From positions 395,501-459,500 of the forward strand of contig CM035230.1 in assembly GCA_020226215.1 (NCBI GenBank): a stretch of 64,000 nucleotides of DNA, in the 5' to 3' direction. Positions 12,540 to 25,083 of the stretch are shown here, one piece after another. Source of the DNA: Sindora glabra (taxonomy: Eukaryota > Streptophyta > Magnoliopsida > Fabales > Fabaceae). A program made the position numbers and the translations under genes. How positions within the stretch are numbered: the first letter of the stretch is position 1; every line of letters starts with the position of its first letter. The notes under the pieces were generated by a model. That model made no database searches. It was not told where the DNA came from and worked only from the letters and a program-made list of their open reading frames with translations.

Positions 12540-13685
12540 AAGTATGATGTTATTGTGAAATAAGTCTTTAGTGGACTATATACTTAACTATCAGTATTTA
12601 AAGGTAAACCCTAACACTTATGATCAATTATATAATTAAGTATAAGTTTCTAGAAGCAACTATGGATAATTATGGCAAACTATATATTCAACTTTGTCTA
12701 AAGACAAATCCTAAATTTGATAATCAACTATAAGGTCCTAGAAAGTAACTTGGGGTAGTATAATCAACTATAGGATGGTATTCTATAGATTTTCCTATGC
12801 AAACATTGTTCATTCACCATAAATGATCTCCAAACATCATTTAGTTTATACCAAACCATAACTATACCATCAAAGACATTAAACACCACTCTTAATTAAC
12901 AAAAACCCATTATTTTATCAACCTTTTTAATGCATCAAACACCATTTTTATGTATAATTACTAAATAAACATCAAAACTCAATAATGCAAAAGATTTAAG
13001 CTAGGATTAAGATAGAATATTACTTATAAAGCTTATAAGAGTGACTGAAATGTAAGATAAGTTAATTAAAGTGTCTATTCATTAATTAAAAAGAGATTAT
13101 GCATTAGGTTTTTCATAGCCCAATTTCCATTGATATATTCTATTAAAAACTCATTTATAAAATAGAGAATGAAAAAAGATAAGGGAGATTGATTAATAAG
13201 GGATCAACTATTAATAAATCACTTACCTCAAGAAGTTAAGATCAAAGAAGATTGAAAGATTTTCCTTTAGGGATATTAGGGTTCTCATTGAGAGAGAGTG
13301 TGGGAAATGGAGATAGAAAGATGAAATGAAGGTAAAAAAGGTAGTGTTGCATATTTTAATGTAAAAAAGCCAAAAGGTATCTTAGAAAAAGAAAATAAAT
13401 TATGACTCATAAGCTAATTTCACTGGACTATTATCGATTATGCTAATCCAAAATGCAATTTGAAAGGTAATAGTTAACTATTACCTCAATTTTATAGCAC
13501 TACATAATTTATAAAGCTTCCTCACTCACATTCTTACATTTCATCAAGTTTTTCATCATGCACATTCTTTTCATACATCCATCACATTTAAGTCATTCAT
13601 GGGTATTTGAGCAAAACAATTGTATTTAATTTATAAGAAATCAATTACCAATTAAATACAAAATTTAAATTCTTAGGGTCTAACA
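12540..13685 (-). mobile_element. Degenerate gypsy LTR-like sequence (minus)
   Basis: On the minus strand it could start at 13685 with TGTTAGACCC. It contains several ATCAACTATAGG-type phrases at 12720-12780. These are reverse complements of the sub-repeats in the LTRs at 43.9-46.9 and 57.6-59.9 kb, where the same phrase is followed by AAAGTTACT. No polypurine tract adjoins it, so it may be a solo LTR. Confidence 0.4.
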
Positions 13686-14460
13686 ACTTAATACACTTTT
13701 CCAAACAAAATCATCCAATTACTTTATTTTAACCTTACTCAAATCATTTATTTTTTATTAATCTAAAATTTTTATTCAAACTCCTTTAATTAATACATTT
13801 TATTTTCATCAATTTCCTATTCATATCTTTCCAATTGGGATCCATCCATTCCACATAAAATTTTAAAATTCTAAATAAATAGCAAAAATCTAGATTTATA
13901 AGGTATAACATTGCCTTATTTTGTAGTTTTCTAATAAGAAAATAATAGATTCCATTATTGTGCATGTCTTGTTTAGATAACATGTATGTTGTATGACATA
14001 TCAAAACTATCTTTGAAAAAAAAATCTAATTTTCTAATTATCACTTTTGTAACCACAAATTTTATGCTTGAAAGTAAAGTTTAAAAATTATTTTTAAGTA
14101 TAAAATGATTGAAAAATATAAAATATTGAATGGAATATTCTTAGAATACAAAAACCATTATTAAATACAAAAAATGAAAGAAGTAATAGGAGTAAAAGTG
14201 TGCCTATTTAAATTTCATTTGAAATTTTAGGTAAAAAAAGCAAAATAAATTTTGAATCAACAATCTAAAATTAAAATTGCATTTACCTTAATTAACTTTG
14301 ATGAAAACCATTTTTATTATATTTTAGAAAAAATTTCACTTTACCTACCCATGATTTTGCTCTTTTTTACATATGGTTTTAATGTAATACTCGATAAAAC
14401 CTAAGTAAATAGAATTTGCAAAATTAAACCAAAATTTATCTATTAATAGAGGTTAATAAA
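13686..14460. other. Unassigned AT-rich stretch
   Basis: I see no feature here beyond very low GC and homopolymer runs. Confidence 0.4.
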
Positions 14461-17360
14461 AATTAGGTGTAACTTAAAGGTTTTGTCAAAAGCATCCTAA
14501 GATTATCCTATGATGGCAAAAATGAAAAATTAGATCCATATATAGTGGCATGAACATCTACTAAGGAGGAAGGAGAAAAATTGGTATAGTTTGAAAACTT
14601 TGTGTAATTATCAAGTAAATTCCCTAATTAGTGATTTTAAGAAAAATAAGGTGGAAAAATATAATATTAGGAAATTTGATCATCAAGAATAAGAATATAC
14701 TAAGTAATTTGCAATAAGAATATTCTATGGCATGTGCTTATATTATAAGCTTAAAGATAAAATATGTTAAGAATGATGCTTGAGAATGAATATTCTTTGC
14801 ATCATTCCATTTAAAGATAAGCCAAGCTTAGAAGTAACTAGGAAAATTGAAATGCAATTGGACCCTTTCGTCAAGAATAAACTATGTATCTTATGGTTAT
14901 AAGGGAATTGGATGATGCAATTTAGTTACTTAGAGATAATGCCATCCTAACTTGGTGAGCCCTCATCTTAACATTATAAATAGGGGAGTTTTAGGTCATT
15001 TACCCCATAACAAAGAAGAAAAGCACACTTAAAGAGAGAGAAAAGAGGGAAGTAGTGGTTGCTTAAGAATTCTTCCAAGTTTCCATTATCCTTTTAAGTG
15101 TTTTTAGGGTTTGGTTAAAGTTAGAAGCATTCTTGATCATCTAATGAGGTATAAGCTTAAAACTCCCATGGATTCATCTTCTTCTTTCCATAATTTTTTT
15201 TATCTTCTTCGTTAATACTACATTGTTTTGGATATTACGCTTTGGATTTTAGGCAAAGGAATTAACCACCTCAAACATCTTTAAGTGAGTAGAGATCCAC
15301 TCTTTTTCTTCTTAGTTTTCTTTTTTAATAATATTTTTGTGTAAGAGGTATATGTGATTGTGTTTGTTGTGGTTATTTTGAAGCCATGAAACTCATGGTA
15401 AATTATTTGTTAATAAGTTTCCTTTAAATTCAAGTAAAAATTTTAAAGAAATTGGTTTTAGAGAGGATGTTTTCAACAAGATTCTTTAAAATTATTACAT
15501 ATGGAAACATGATTTTCATACGAAAATAAAAGAAAAATTTAAGGAAAAAGTATTATGAAGCTCATAGTTTTTTTTCCTTTAAAAAAGGTAAAAAAAATCT
15601 ACTTTTGATACTTAAAAGATGTTACACTATGTTTTAATATTATAGCATGCATGAAAATTAAGTTTTGAAAGACAGAAATGGCTTTAAAACAAGCATATGT
15701 AGTCCATAGGTTTCTTGCTAGTTGGAAGGGGAAATTTTTTTTATGAGAAAAACTTATTAACTATATTTTAAATTGATTAATTAACATTATTAAGTATTTA
15801 TACTAAAATTTTATAGCAAGAATTTGCTAAAAAACATGTTTGAAAGCTTATAGAATGGTGCAAAAAAATGTTTTTAAAAACTATAATTTATAGTAGAGTT
15901 CTTCTACAAACTGCTTTGAATGAAAATTATTGCAGGTAAATTTTACAACTTGTTTTATGAGCAAAAATGATTGAAAATTTTTATTTTATTTTTAAATATT
16001 AATTTTGAAAATTTTTACAAAATTTTATTAAAGTTTAATATTTTTAAAGGAATTTCAAAATTGAGGATATCAATTTTAAGCAGTTTTGATAATTGCCTAA
16101 AGTGGTAAATAGTGTAAATGTTTTAAGCATGAAATGGATCATTTAAACCTTTTTTTTAATTAAATTTGGAAAATTTTATAAAAATTTAAGAAAAGATATT
16201 GTTTTAACTGGTATTTATAAGTTCAAGGTTCAAACTAGAAACTAGTAAGGTTTAATGCTTATTGTCTTAACTAATTAGTACTAGTGTAGGATAAATTTAA
16301 GCAGCCTTTAATACTAGCAGATAGAACCTAAATGCTCTTGAATTAGTAGGGAAAAATAATTTTTTTTACTTATTAGAATGATATGCAAGACATAGAGTTA
16401 AATTTGCTTAAAATTAGAAGTTGCAAAACCTAGAAAATCTAAGCAAAATATCTTTGGTTTTGTGACAAATATCATGAGAAATACATTAGTCTTATGTAAA
16501 ATTGCTTAAAATAATTTTTTTTACTTATTAGAATGATATTTTGATTAATAATTCACATATAGTCTTATGTAATTATTGACTTAAAAATAATTTTGGTTAG
16601 TAATAAGTATTTTGTAAAAAGAAAAAAAGAAATGGATACTACTTCATAAATTTCATAGTGAAACTATCAAAATAGTGCATGAATATTAATATGAATGATT
16701 ATAGGATTTGTATATGTATGTAAAATAAGAGCATTTAAAAGAGATATAGTAATATCAAATGGAAGCTCCAATTTTGTTTATGGTCATTAAAAATGTGATA
16801 AGGTAGCTATAAATCCTGCTTGCTAAATTATACTTTATGTTATATTTTGACCATGGATATAGAGGGTATTTTGACCTTATCCTATTATGTGAAATGGGCT
16901 AGTGAGAGCTTGATATAAAATTGGCTTTTATGTTGTATATAAAAATGTGACTATATGTTGAATATGGGCTTTAATGTCATTTACGACATTGTTAGCTTCA
17001 ATATCATTGGCTTGAATGCCTATATGACGATGTGAAAATTTAGCATTGTATATGATATAAGGCCTTATCGAGATGATAGGAGTTTTGCCCTAGTGCTTTG
17101 TATTTCAAGTCACACGGAATGACATGGGGGTAATGATAAGGCTAGGATATATATGTGGTTATAATTGATTCAGAGTAATAAGGAGGAACTTTTTATGTCA
17201 CCACTCCATTATTATTTATTTAATATTATGAACGGATAAAATTATACTTATTTAGAAAAAGGGTTTTAAATATATATATCTTATATATATAAGTCATATC
17301 TTATATATATAAGTCACCTAAATTAAAGCTAATTAGAAAATTTATATGATAACTATTTTA
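14461..17360 (+). mobile_element. Old LTR-like sequence with TATA box
   Basis: There is no coding. A strong TATA-like TATAAATAGG lies at about 14976, followed by an AG-rich leader, as in many gypsy LTRs. A phrase of about 29 bases centred on TTTACTTATTAGAATGATAT occurs twice, near 16356 and 16510. Two adjacent 19-base copies containing CTTATATATATAAGTC lie near 17279-17316. Orientation and ends are uncertain. Confidence 0.3.
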
Positions 17361-20300
17361 TGGGAATTCAAAAAGTGAAGAGGCGCTTTCATATTTATTG
17401 GAGGGTCCAATGACAAGATCTAAGGCTAAAAAGATTAAGGAAGGATTGCAAAGGCTTATGAAAAGAGTTTGGATGCTTGAAGAAGTTAGATTAGAATAGC
17501 ACAATAGAATTATAAGGTGTATTTCAACTAATCAAACTTAAGTGATGTGAACTCCAAGGAAGTGAGCTTGGAGGAAATTATTCAAGAACATTTGAGTTAT
17601 GTCACATCATTACTAAGTGAGCATCACATTATCACTATATCATCAAAGAGGTGAAGTCAAATCAGCCATAATCCATATCAACTGCCATATTATTAAGGAA
17701 ATGGCACCATATCAATGCCACATCAACCATAATCCTAATTGACACTGCTTCAACCTATTTTTCTATTCTTTGGTGTTTTGGACTTAGATATAGCATTTGA
17801 GCCTTTAATTTGTGTTCATTTTATGTTATATCATTTTAAAGCATTTTAGGCCTATTTGATGTTATTTGAGCCTATTTTTCAATTAAGGTTTTATTAAATG
17901 AAGAGCCAAGGAAAGGAATAGAAAAATTGAGTGTGTTTACGAAAATAAGTGCTGTGAGGAATCCTTTATATGTTTCTAAGCTAATTATCTTGTATAGAGA
18001 AGCTTATGAAAATACATGCTAAGTTAATTTTGTCTTCCCAAATGCTCTTGATTTCCTTTTATAGAAACATCAGGATCTACCATTAAGAGAAAGCTTTAAA
18101 GAAGTACTACCTTTGAAGAAAGTAGAACATCAAGTAGACTCTATCCTTGGAAATTCAACTTAAACCTATGAAGATGGTGTGATTGAAATATATACCAAGA
18201 AGGAAGAATTTCATGAACCATATCCATGTATTATCCAATGTAAACAAGGTAAAAGTTGTATGGTGGATAATGCCTTGGCTTAAAGGTATACTCCTATCCC
18301 TACTTTCTATGCTAAATCACTGAATACAAAATTGTTATGTTATGTGCATAATAAGGATTCTTCATATACAAAATTATTGAGTTTTGAGTGCATTAAGAAT
18401 TTGTATGTAAATGATTATCATAGTGCTACCTCTTAACATGATTTTGTTATTCTTCTACAAGTTAAATTTGCCTCCAATATTGATTTTTGTGAAGAAATGG
18501 TCTTTGGAGAAATTTTTAGGAATGATAAAATTTTATATGAAAGAAATAAATTGTTTGTGCCTAAAAGTTCTCTAAATGATTTTTTTGTTAGAGAAACATA
18601 TGATTGTGATTTGATAATACATTTTTATGTTAAGAAAACTCTAAGGGATTTGCATAATAAGTTATTAAGTTCTTTTTATATTTTCTAGAAGTTCTCTCAT
18701 AAAAAAAGTTAATTTGATAAAACATTTTAGATTTAAAAAGACTTTGGATAATATGCTTGATATCTTGCATGATCCTTATGTATTTTCTAATCATGGTTTA
18801 ATGGCTGGATTTCATCCACATTGCTTAGGAATAAAGAATGCATGGAAAAACATTTTCAAAACAAAGTATGGTTTATATGAACGGTTGACTTTGATACTTA
18901 GTTTACTTATTGCACCAAGTACTCCTATAAATTTATTGAATCATATTTTGTGTATTTCCTTAAATAAATGCATTATGGTTATATAAAAGAGATTCTTATG
19001 ATAAGTTTGTGTGTTTTCGATTGTAATTTTTTTATGAGTTTCTATTGCTTTCATGTTTTGAGTATTTCCAACTATAAATTTGTTGTTGCTTGTTTAATTT
19101 GTTTTCATGAAGTAAATGGATGGATTTTACTATTAATTAAAAACTTAAAAAGTTGGAAAGATTACTTGTCATATCTTGTTGACATTCTTGTGTCAGGCAA
19201 AAGAACATATAAGCATGTTAAGCAAATGATATGTGTATTGCAAGTTTTAAGAAAAGAAAGGTTGATTGCTATTCATATGAGATGCATATTTTGTTTGAAA
19301 AGTGTTATATTTTTAAATCAAGTTTTATATGGCAAGCCAACAAAGGTGGATAAAGGAAAAGTATTTAAAGAATGGTTTCCACCTTAGTTAGTTAGTAAGG
19401 ACACGAGCTTGCATAATTTTATTAGCTTTTGTAAGAAGCTTTTAAGGAATTGTGTTTTTGGTGCTTTCATTTACAAACTTATTACCAATGACAAATTTGA
19501 ATACTTGCATGAAATTGTTGATTCTTATTTTACATATGATCAGAGTGGTTATTTATTAATGATGTGAGTGAAAAAGGAAGTTTTTTAGATCTAAAAAATT
19601 TAAGTGGGGATGGTTTTTTTTAAGTTCTTGAAAAGACAATAATTATGTTTCTTATTTGAATTCCTATGGTAAGTTTAATGCTAATGCTTCTCTTAGTGTT
19701 TCTAATTTTGTTCTTTTCGATATAGGATTTGAAGATTCGAAGATGAATCTTTTCGAAGAAAGGGGGATAGTGTGAATTCTAAAAGTGAATAAGGGCTTCC
19801 ATATTTATTGAAGGGTCCAATGACAAGAGCTAAGACTAGGAAGATCAAGGAAGGATTTCAAAGGCTTATAACAAGAGTTTGCATGTTTGAAAAAGCTAGA
19901 TTAGAATAGCATAATAGAATTATAAGGTACATTTAAGCTAATTAGCCCTAAATGATGTGAACTCCAAGGAAATAAGTTGGAAAAAGATTGTTCAAGAATA
20001 TTTAAGCTATACCACATCATCACTAAGTCGACGCCACATCACCACCACATCATCAAAGAGATGGAGCCACATTAGTACCATATAAGCCATAATTCACATT
20101 ATCACCACATAATCAAGGAGATGACGCTACATCAATGCCACATTAGCCATAATCCTAATTGGTGTTACTTCATCCCATTTTTCTATTATTTGGTGTTTTA
20201 GACTTTAATATGGCATTTGAGCCTTTAATTGGTGTTTATTTTGTGTTAGATCATTTTAGAGCATTTTGGGCCTATTTAGTATCATTTGAGCCCATTTTTT

Positions 20301-20525
20301 TATTAAGGTTTTAGAAAACTATATAAGAAGGCCTGTTCCTTTTACTCAACTAGATTTTAACTTTTGACATTATAGAAATTTGATTACTTATGAGGGTTTC
20401 CTCTCTATATTCTTGTAAGAACTTAAAAACTTATTAAAAAAGATTAAACCTTTATAGCATTAATTTCATCTCTTATTACTTCCAATCTTTTTCTCTTTTC
20501 TAAAGCATGGAGAGAATATCCAACA
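17361..20525 (+). mobile_element. Internally deleted Ty3/gypsy element with two LTRs
   Basis: The right LTR (19771-20525) starts TGTGAATTC after a purine tract, GAAGAAAGGGGGATAG, and ends CCAACA. The left copy starts TGGGAATTC at 17361 and matches it to about 17893, where it breaks off into internal sequence. The rest of the left LTR, the PBS and gag are therefore deleted. Both LTRs contain a frame resembling GPMTR(S/A)..KK.KEG.Q, seen in several plant gypsy families. The flanking 5-mers are TTTTA (17356-17360) and TTTCA (20526-20530), one transition apart, which supports both being original termini. Confidence 0.7.
18497..19570 (+). pseudogene. Gypsy integrase and RT fragments, order scrambled
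   Basis: Integrase zinc-binding-like segments come first: NKLFVPKSSLNDFFVRET around 18550, then a KHFRFKKTLDNMLDILHD segment around 18717. A reverse transcriptase segment follows from about 18836: KNAWKNIFKTKYGLYE, then an IAPSTP.NLLNH segment, then VSG..- and GKPTKVDKGKVFKEW-like connection sequence to 19387. The catalytic Asp-Asp box is lost. Normal gypsy order is RT before integrase, so this copy is rearranged or joined from two elements. Stops at several positions make it non-functional. Confidence 0.6.
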
Positions 20526-20894
20526 TTTCACATAATTTGATTGTTGGGATATATCTCTTATTCCTTTTACTTTGATTGTTGGGATATGTCTAACATAATT
20601 TCATATCATTATCTCATAAAGTAAATTACTCACTTTACTTGTGGATAATTTTGTTAGATACCAAGCCAGATGCTACTTAATAAGTTTTCAAACATTTGGT
20701 AAAGCATGCAATATACGTGATATGGTACATTTTGATAAGAGTTGGAATTTTCTCTGCTTATTCATGATGATGGCTAAGTATATTAGTATGTGCAAATGAG
20801 AGAAATGTAGCTTAACCTTCATAATATGGACTAACCTTCCTCTGGAAAGAGGTTTTTATTAAGTTTTTGAGTTCCTGATACTTAATGTTCCCAT
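20526..20894. other. Unassigned spacer
   Basis: The phrase TTTGATTGTTGGGATAT occurs twice about 40 bases apart near 20530-20590. Nothing else is recognised. Confidence 0.4.
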
Positions 20895-21075
20895 TTATAA
20901 TGAGAGAATTGTTAATGTGCCTCCATTTGTGGTTAATGACCTAATTGTGTTAATTATTGAGTTATTTAATACACCACTAGAGTTGTTTGCTACTCTCCCT
21001 GCTCCATTAATAACTGTATCCATTTCTTCAATACTAGCATCAATTGCATCACCAAAGCCCCAATCACCTTTTGTG
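20895..21075 (-). pseudogene. Possible exon or coding scrap, family unknown
   Basis: On the minus strand an AG after TTTATGCAG is followed by about 60 open codons containing KGDWGFGDAIDASIEEMD and NGAGRVANNSSGVLNN, ending at a TAA. The frame is richer in G+C and less repetitive than its surroundings, and its composition looks protein-like. The opposite strand is also open here, which weakens the case. I do not recognise the family. It could be a terminal exon of a lost gene or chance. Confidence 0.3.
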
Positions 21076-21116
21076 TCTAGCCTGCATAAATGCAGATATA
21101 ATAGTAGTACTTGCAT

Positions 21117-22019
21117 AAATTATTGGTGATGTGCATGCGATGAGAAAGTCATGCAAAAAATGCACGACGGGCAACGTCCTCATAAAACACGTGGCATGTC
21201 CATTGCAGCATTAGAATTCATGATAACAAAATGTATCCCCCACAATGTAAATTGGGAAATTACGATCAATCCAAATGAGATATTTTGAACAGAGTTCAAC
21301 ATATTTGGTGCCTGGTAGCTGATTCATCGAATAATTACACAGGTAGCTTGTGTTTGTCACAATAAATATACTAGCTTATTGTCACACTTCTAGTATTTTT
21401 TATATTTAAATGTTATTAATTATTTTATAATTACATAAACATATGGATAATTATAAGTTTTTGTAGATGTACTTGGGAAGAGTTTTTATTTGAGGGACCT
21501 AAAGTCTTGTGATGAAAATAAGAGGAATTAGTTTAAATAACAGTAATGTGAAATCAGATTCAAAAATAAAGTGGGTATGTAAAGGATTTGGGAAATAATT
21601 TTTCCGTTTACCCTTGGAACCCTTACAAATTAGTAAAATACCTGTTGAAAATTTCTCACCCACTTTTCTCCGCGTTTTGGCCTACAAAGAACCTACTCCC
21701 TCTCCTTCATTTTGTCAAATTCTTCCAACTAAATTTCAGCAATAATAAAGTTAACTTGTTCAAGGATTTGCCATTATACATGTGAAATCTCCCCTTCCAC
21801 CGCTAGCAGGCTGGGAATAGGATTTTCCTTAAAAGTTTGTTTGGGTAGCCATAGTCAGCGTTCAATGTAAATAGCATGGTTTGTGTATTGGAGGGAAATC
21901 GCGAATTCTGTGATAACTTAGATATAAATTGTAAATATTACCATGAATATTTTGATACTAGATATAAAAGAATTAGTTTATGATCTAGTATTCGCGCATT
22001 GAATAAATAGGTAAATATA
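21117..22019. other. Non-repetitive, GC-richer island with a G-box
   Basis: This interval has more G+C and CG than its neighbours and no transposon protein. A palindromic CACGTG (ACACGTGGC context) lies at 21188-21193, and a pyrimidine-rich, leader-like stretch lies at 21650-21800. It could be the promoter or 5' end of a lost gene. No matching coding exon was found. Confidence 0.3.
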
Positions 22020-22480
22020 TCTTTGGCATCATAAATTATAATTAATCATTTTCATTTAATTATAATCTTATTTAAAATATTAAAATATAAAATTATGTAT
22101 GTAAATAAATATGTAATATTGTATAAATGAATTAATTATATTTTAAGTATTTATATTTATATTAATAATAATTAAATAAAAATATGTAAGATCATTAATA
22201 TATTTAATTAAATTTTAAATAATCATACTTTTATTTTAATTATCAAGAATAGGGTAATATAATCTAATCTCAAAATAAGAGTTAATTTAATTTATATATC
22301 CATTTATAATAACATGTCCCTTTATTTCATTTTATAATTTCAACGAATTCAATAATTAATATCATAAAATATTTTTATACAATTAATTAACTTATCAATT
22401 ATTAATTATTAACTATCTTATCAACAACTAACTAACTTATCAACATGCATCTATTTTATCAACTACTTATACAAAGTAAA
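22020..22480 (+). mobile_element. AT-rich MITE family, copy A (partial)
   Basis: It matches the 3' two thirds of the element at 23200-23866 block by block, including the ...TTATATTAATA, TGTCC.TTTAT and TTATCAATTATTAA segments. It ends near 22480 with ACTTATACAAAGTA in place of the TIR. The 5' end is missing or too diverged to see. Confidence 0.5.
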
Positions 22481-23199
22481 TCATTGAAATATTTAGTTTT
22501 CTAATGATGATTTTAGAAAGATTAATCTTTAACCTCAAATTTTTATTCATTTACCTTTACTACCCTTTTTCTAATGGCATAAATTTTAGGTTTTACACTC
22601 ACATTAATTTAACTTTTTAATTTTAAATTTATGAATAACTTTGAAAACCTCATTACTTAATTGGGAGTAACTTCTCTTAATTTGGTGAATATCAAAATAC
22701 ATAAAAAAATCCTATTTAAATTATAAGAATACTGTTTAAATAATAAAACTTTCACCTTTCTTATGTATGAATGTAATAATTAAATATTTATCTATAATAT
22801 ATATATTTATACAATAGATAAGAATATATATGAATTAAATAATACATATTACTTATTAAAATTATGAATATATATTTGATGATTTTATATATAATTTCTT
22901 TTATTAACAATAATATGAATAAATACATGTACCATATTGTTGATTTCAACAATTTAATAGTAACAAGTGATTATTTTGTAAATCTTCCAAACAAGAAATA
23001 ATTGTGTATAATTAATTATTAACTAATGTTTTCAAACATAAAGTAAATTATTAATACATTCCATTAGTCAAAGGCTAATTATTATAATTACTTATTCTAA
23101 TATCTTATTTATTTTCATCACATTACTAAATAATCCTTAAATCTACAAACATGAAATGTTAGAAACATTAGTCGCATAAGGTAATGAATCAAGACTAAA
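22481..23199. other. Unassigned AT-rich stretch
   Basis: I see no coding and no clear repeats between the two MITE copies. Confidence 0.4.
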
Positions 23200-23866
23200 G
23201 CTCCATTTCACGTAACAAATAAGTTAATTTATAACTTATTGACCTAACTAATAAGTTATAAATTAGTCTTCAGAAGCATTCTCATACTAACTTATAAATT
23301 ATTTAAAGTAGTTTATAAGTTCTGATTTAATAAGTTACCTACAGTAGCTTATAACTAATAAGTTACTATTTCTTTAAATTCTTTTCAAATTTATCTTTAT
23401 TATTTTTATTAATTTACAATAAATACCTTTTGTAATATAAATTTAAATAATTTTTATAAAATATAATTAATTTAATTTTAACATAATTATATCCTAATTT
23501 TAAATTATAAATATATAAATATATATAAATAATGTCATAAAATATAATTAATTATATTTTAAGTAATTATAATTTTATAATAAATAATAAAATAAAGATG
23601 ATATAAGTAAATAAATATATAAGTTTTATAATTAATTAAATATTAAAAATTATACTTTTATTTTAAACTTTTTAATTACGTTAATATAATTTAATTTTTA
23701 GATAAATATAAATTATTTTAATTATATGTCTATTTATATTAATATATCATTTTATGTTATTTTATAATTTCAGTTAGTTCAACAACTAATTTTATAAAAA
23801 TATTTTAATTAATTTATCAATTATCAATTATCAGTTAACTTATCAATTATTTACGTGAAATGGAGC
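23200..23866 (+). mobile_element. AT-rich MITE family, copy B (perfect 16-bp TIR)
   Basis: The left end GCTCCATTTCACGTAA (23200-23215) is the exact reverse complement of the right end at 23851-23866. The first 170 bases carry many ATAAGTTA/TAACTTAT motifs in both orientations, the kind of sub-terminal repeats hAT transposases bind. At 667 bp with no coding, it is a non-autonomous DNA transposon. CTAA follows or precedes both ends, but the target duplication is not clear. It is the best-preserved of four copies in the window. Confidence 0.8.
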
Positions 23867-24154
23867 CTAAGATTATATAGTAATCAACATGTTGTAGTAA
23901 TAAAAAATAAATAATTTATTAACAATTAAATTAAAATTAAATATAGAAGATAGCATCAAATTCGGCTTGTGTAAGTCTAATAATATTCACCAAAGGAGTT
24001 GCTTAGTACTAGTACGACTGGATTTGGCACCTTGGATTATGTGTGTTGACACATTAGGTATTATACAAGAAACACCCTCAAGAGCCATATCAAAACAGTC
24101 TGGACCAGTTGAAGCCACTTTGTCCCATACTGCCCTTAACAAAGATGAACGATG

Positions 24155-24159
24155 CTGTG
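24155..24159 (+). repeat. Copia target-site duplication, left (CTGTG)
   Basis: It is paired with CTATG at 29908-29912. The two differ by one G-to-A transition. Confidence 0.75.
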
Positions 24160-25038
24160 TGTTGGTAGTAGGTTCACCCTAAGTAGATTTAGAGTATTTT
24201 TATATTTATTATTTTATAAAAAAAGAGAAAAAAGTAAGAGAGAGAGAGAAATGTGTGGGCATTTTTTGAAATAAATCCTATTTTGGCCTTTTGGCCAAAG
24301 TCTTTCGAGGGATATGCGAATCCCTAGAAAAGGTGTGAAGGCTTATATAACCAAACCGAGTTCAATAAGGGAATTCATGTGTGAGTTGAATTGAAGGGAA
24401 AAAAAAAGTCATCCCGAATAATGTGAAGACTTTAATATATATTATGGTCTTGTAAATCGAGTGGCTTGGAGTTTTACAAAGAACCACATCCAGGGTTCCA
24501 TCCCAGCGTTTGATTTGAAGTAGCAGAGGACTTTGTTTCTGTTCGCAGGATGGTGTAAAAGAGATTTAATACAATTTTGTCAAATTGTGCTAGAAAAATT
24601 ATCAATTTTTTTATTTAGATTTACATTAAATTAGGTATATTATTCTTAGTTATTGTGGGCAGTATAATGCATTTTTTTCTATTTTTCTTCTCTTCTATTA
24701 GATGATTTTTACAATAATTGGTGATAATTATTGTATTAATTTTGTTGAGAATTTCACATGTTGTGGTGAAGAGTTATTCTGGCTATTTTCTAAAATTTCT
24801 AAGAAGACATTGTTTCTACTATTTTATTAATGGATTTTTTGTACTAGACTAGATCCTATAATTTTTACTCTCACATTGAAGAATTTTTCACATTAAGAAT
24901 TTTTTATCTCTTAATTTATTTTTTTTACAATATTTTCTACTAATATATTTTATTGTATATGTGTGAAACGGCAATCCAAGTAAATAATTTAATTTTTTGT
25001 TGCATGGTATTTTGATCTTAGTAATTATCTTTCCAACA
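24160..25038 (+). repeat. Copia 5' LTR
   Basis: It begins TGTTGGTAG and ends TTCCAACA. It aligns with 29028-29907 over its length. It retains CG dinucleotides, for example TTTCGAGGG near 24304, where the 3' copy has CA or TG. Confidence 0.9.
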
Positions 25039-25040
25039 AA

Positions 25041-25052
25041 TGATATTAGAGC
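25041..25052 (+). other. Copia primer binding site (initiator Met-tRNA)
   Basis: TGATATTAGAGC lies two bases after the LTR and differs from the plant copia consensus TGGTATCAGAGC by two transitions. Confidence 0.8.
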
Positions 25053-25083
25053 TCAAGTTCTAATACCTTTTACCTGTGTGAAC

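Noticed and set aside
23967..24182. 71-codon plus-strand frame ending in the copia LTR
   Set aside because: It runs from flank into the LTR, so it cannot predate the insertion. The minus-strand frame that crosses the empty site explains the openness better.
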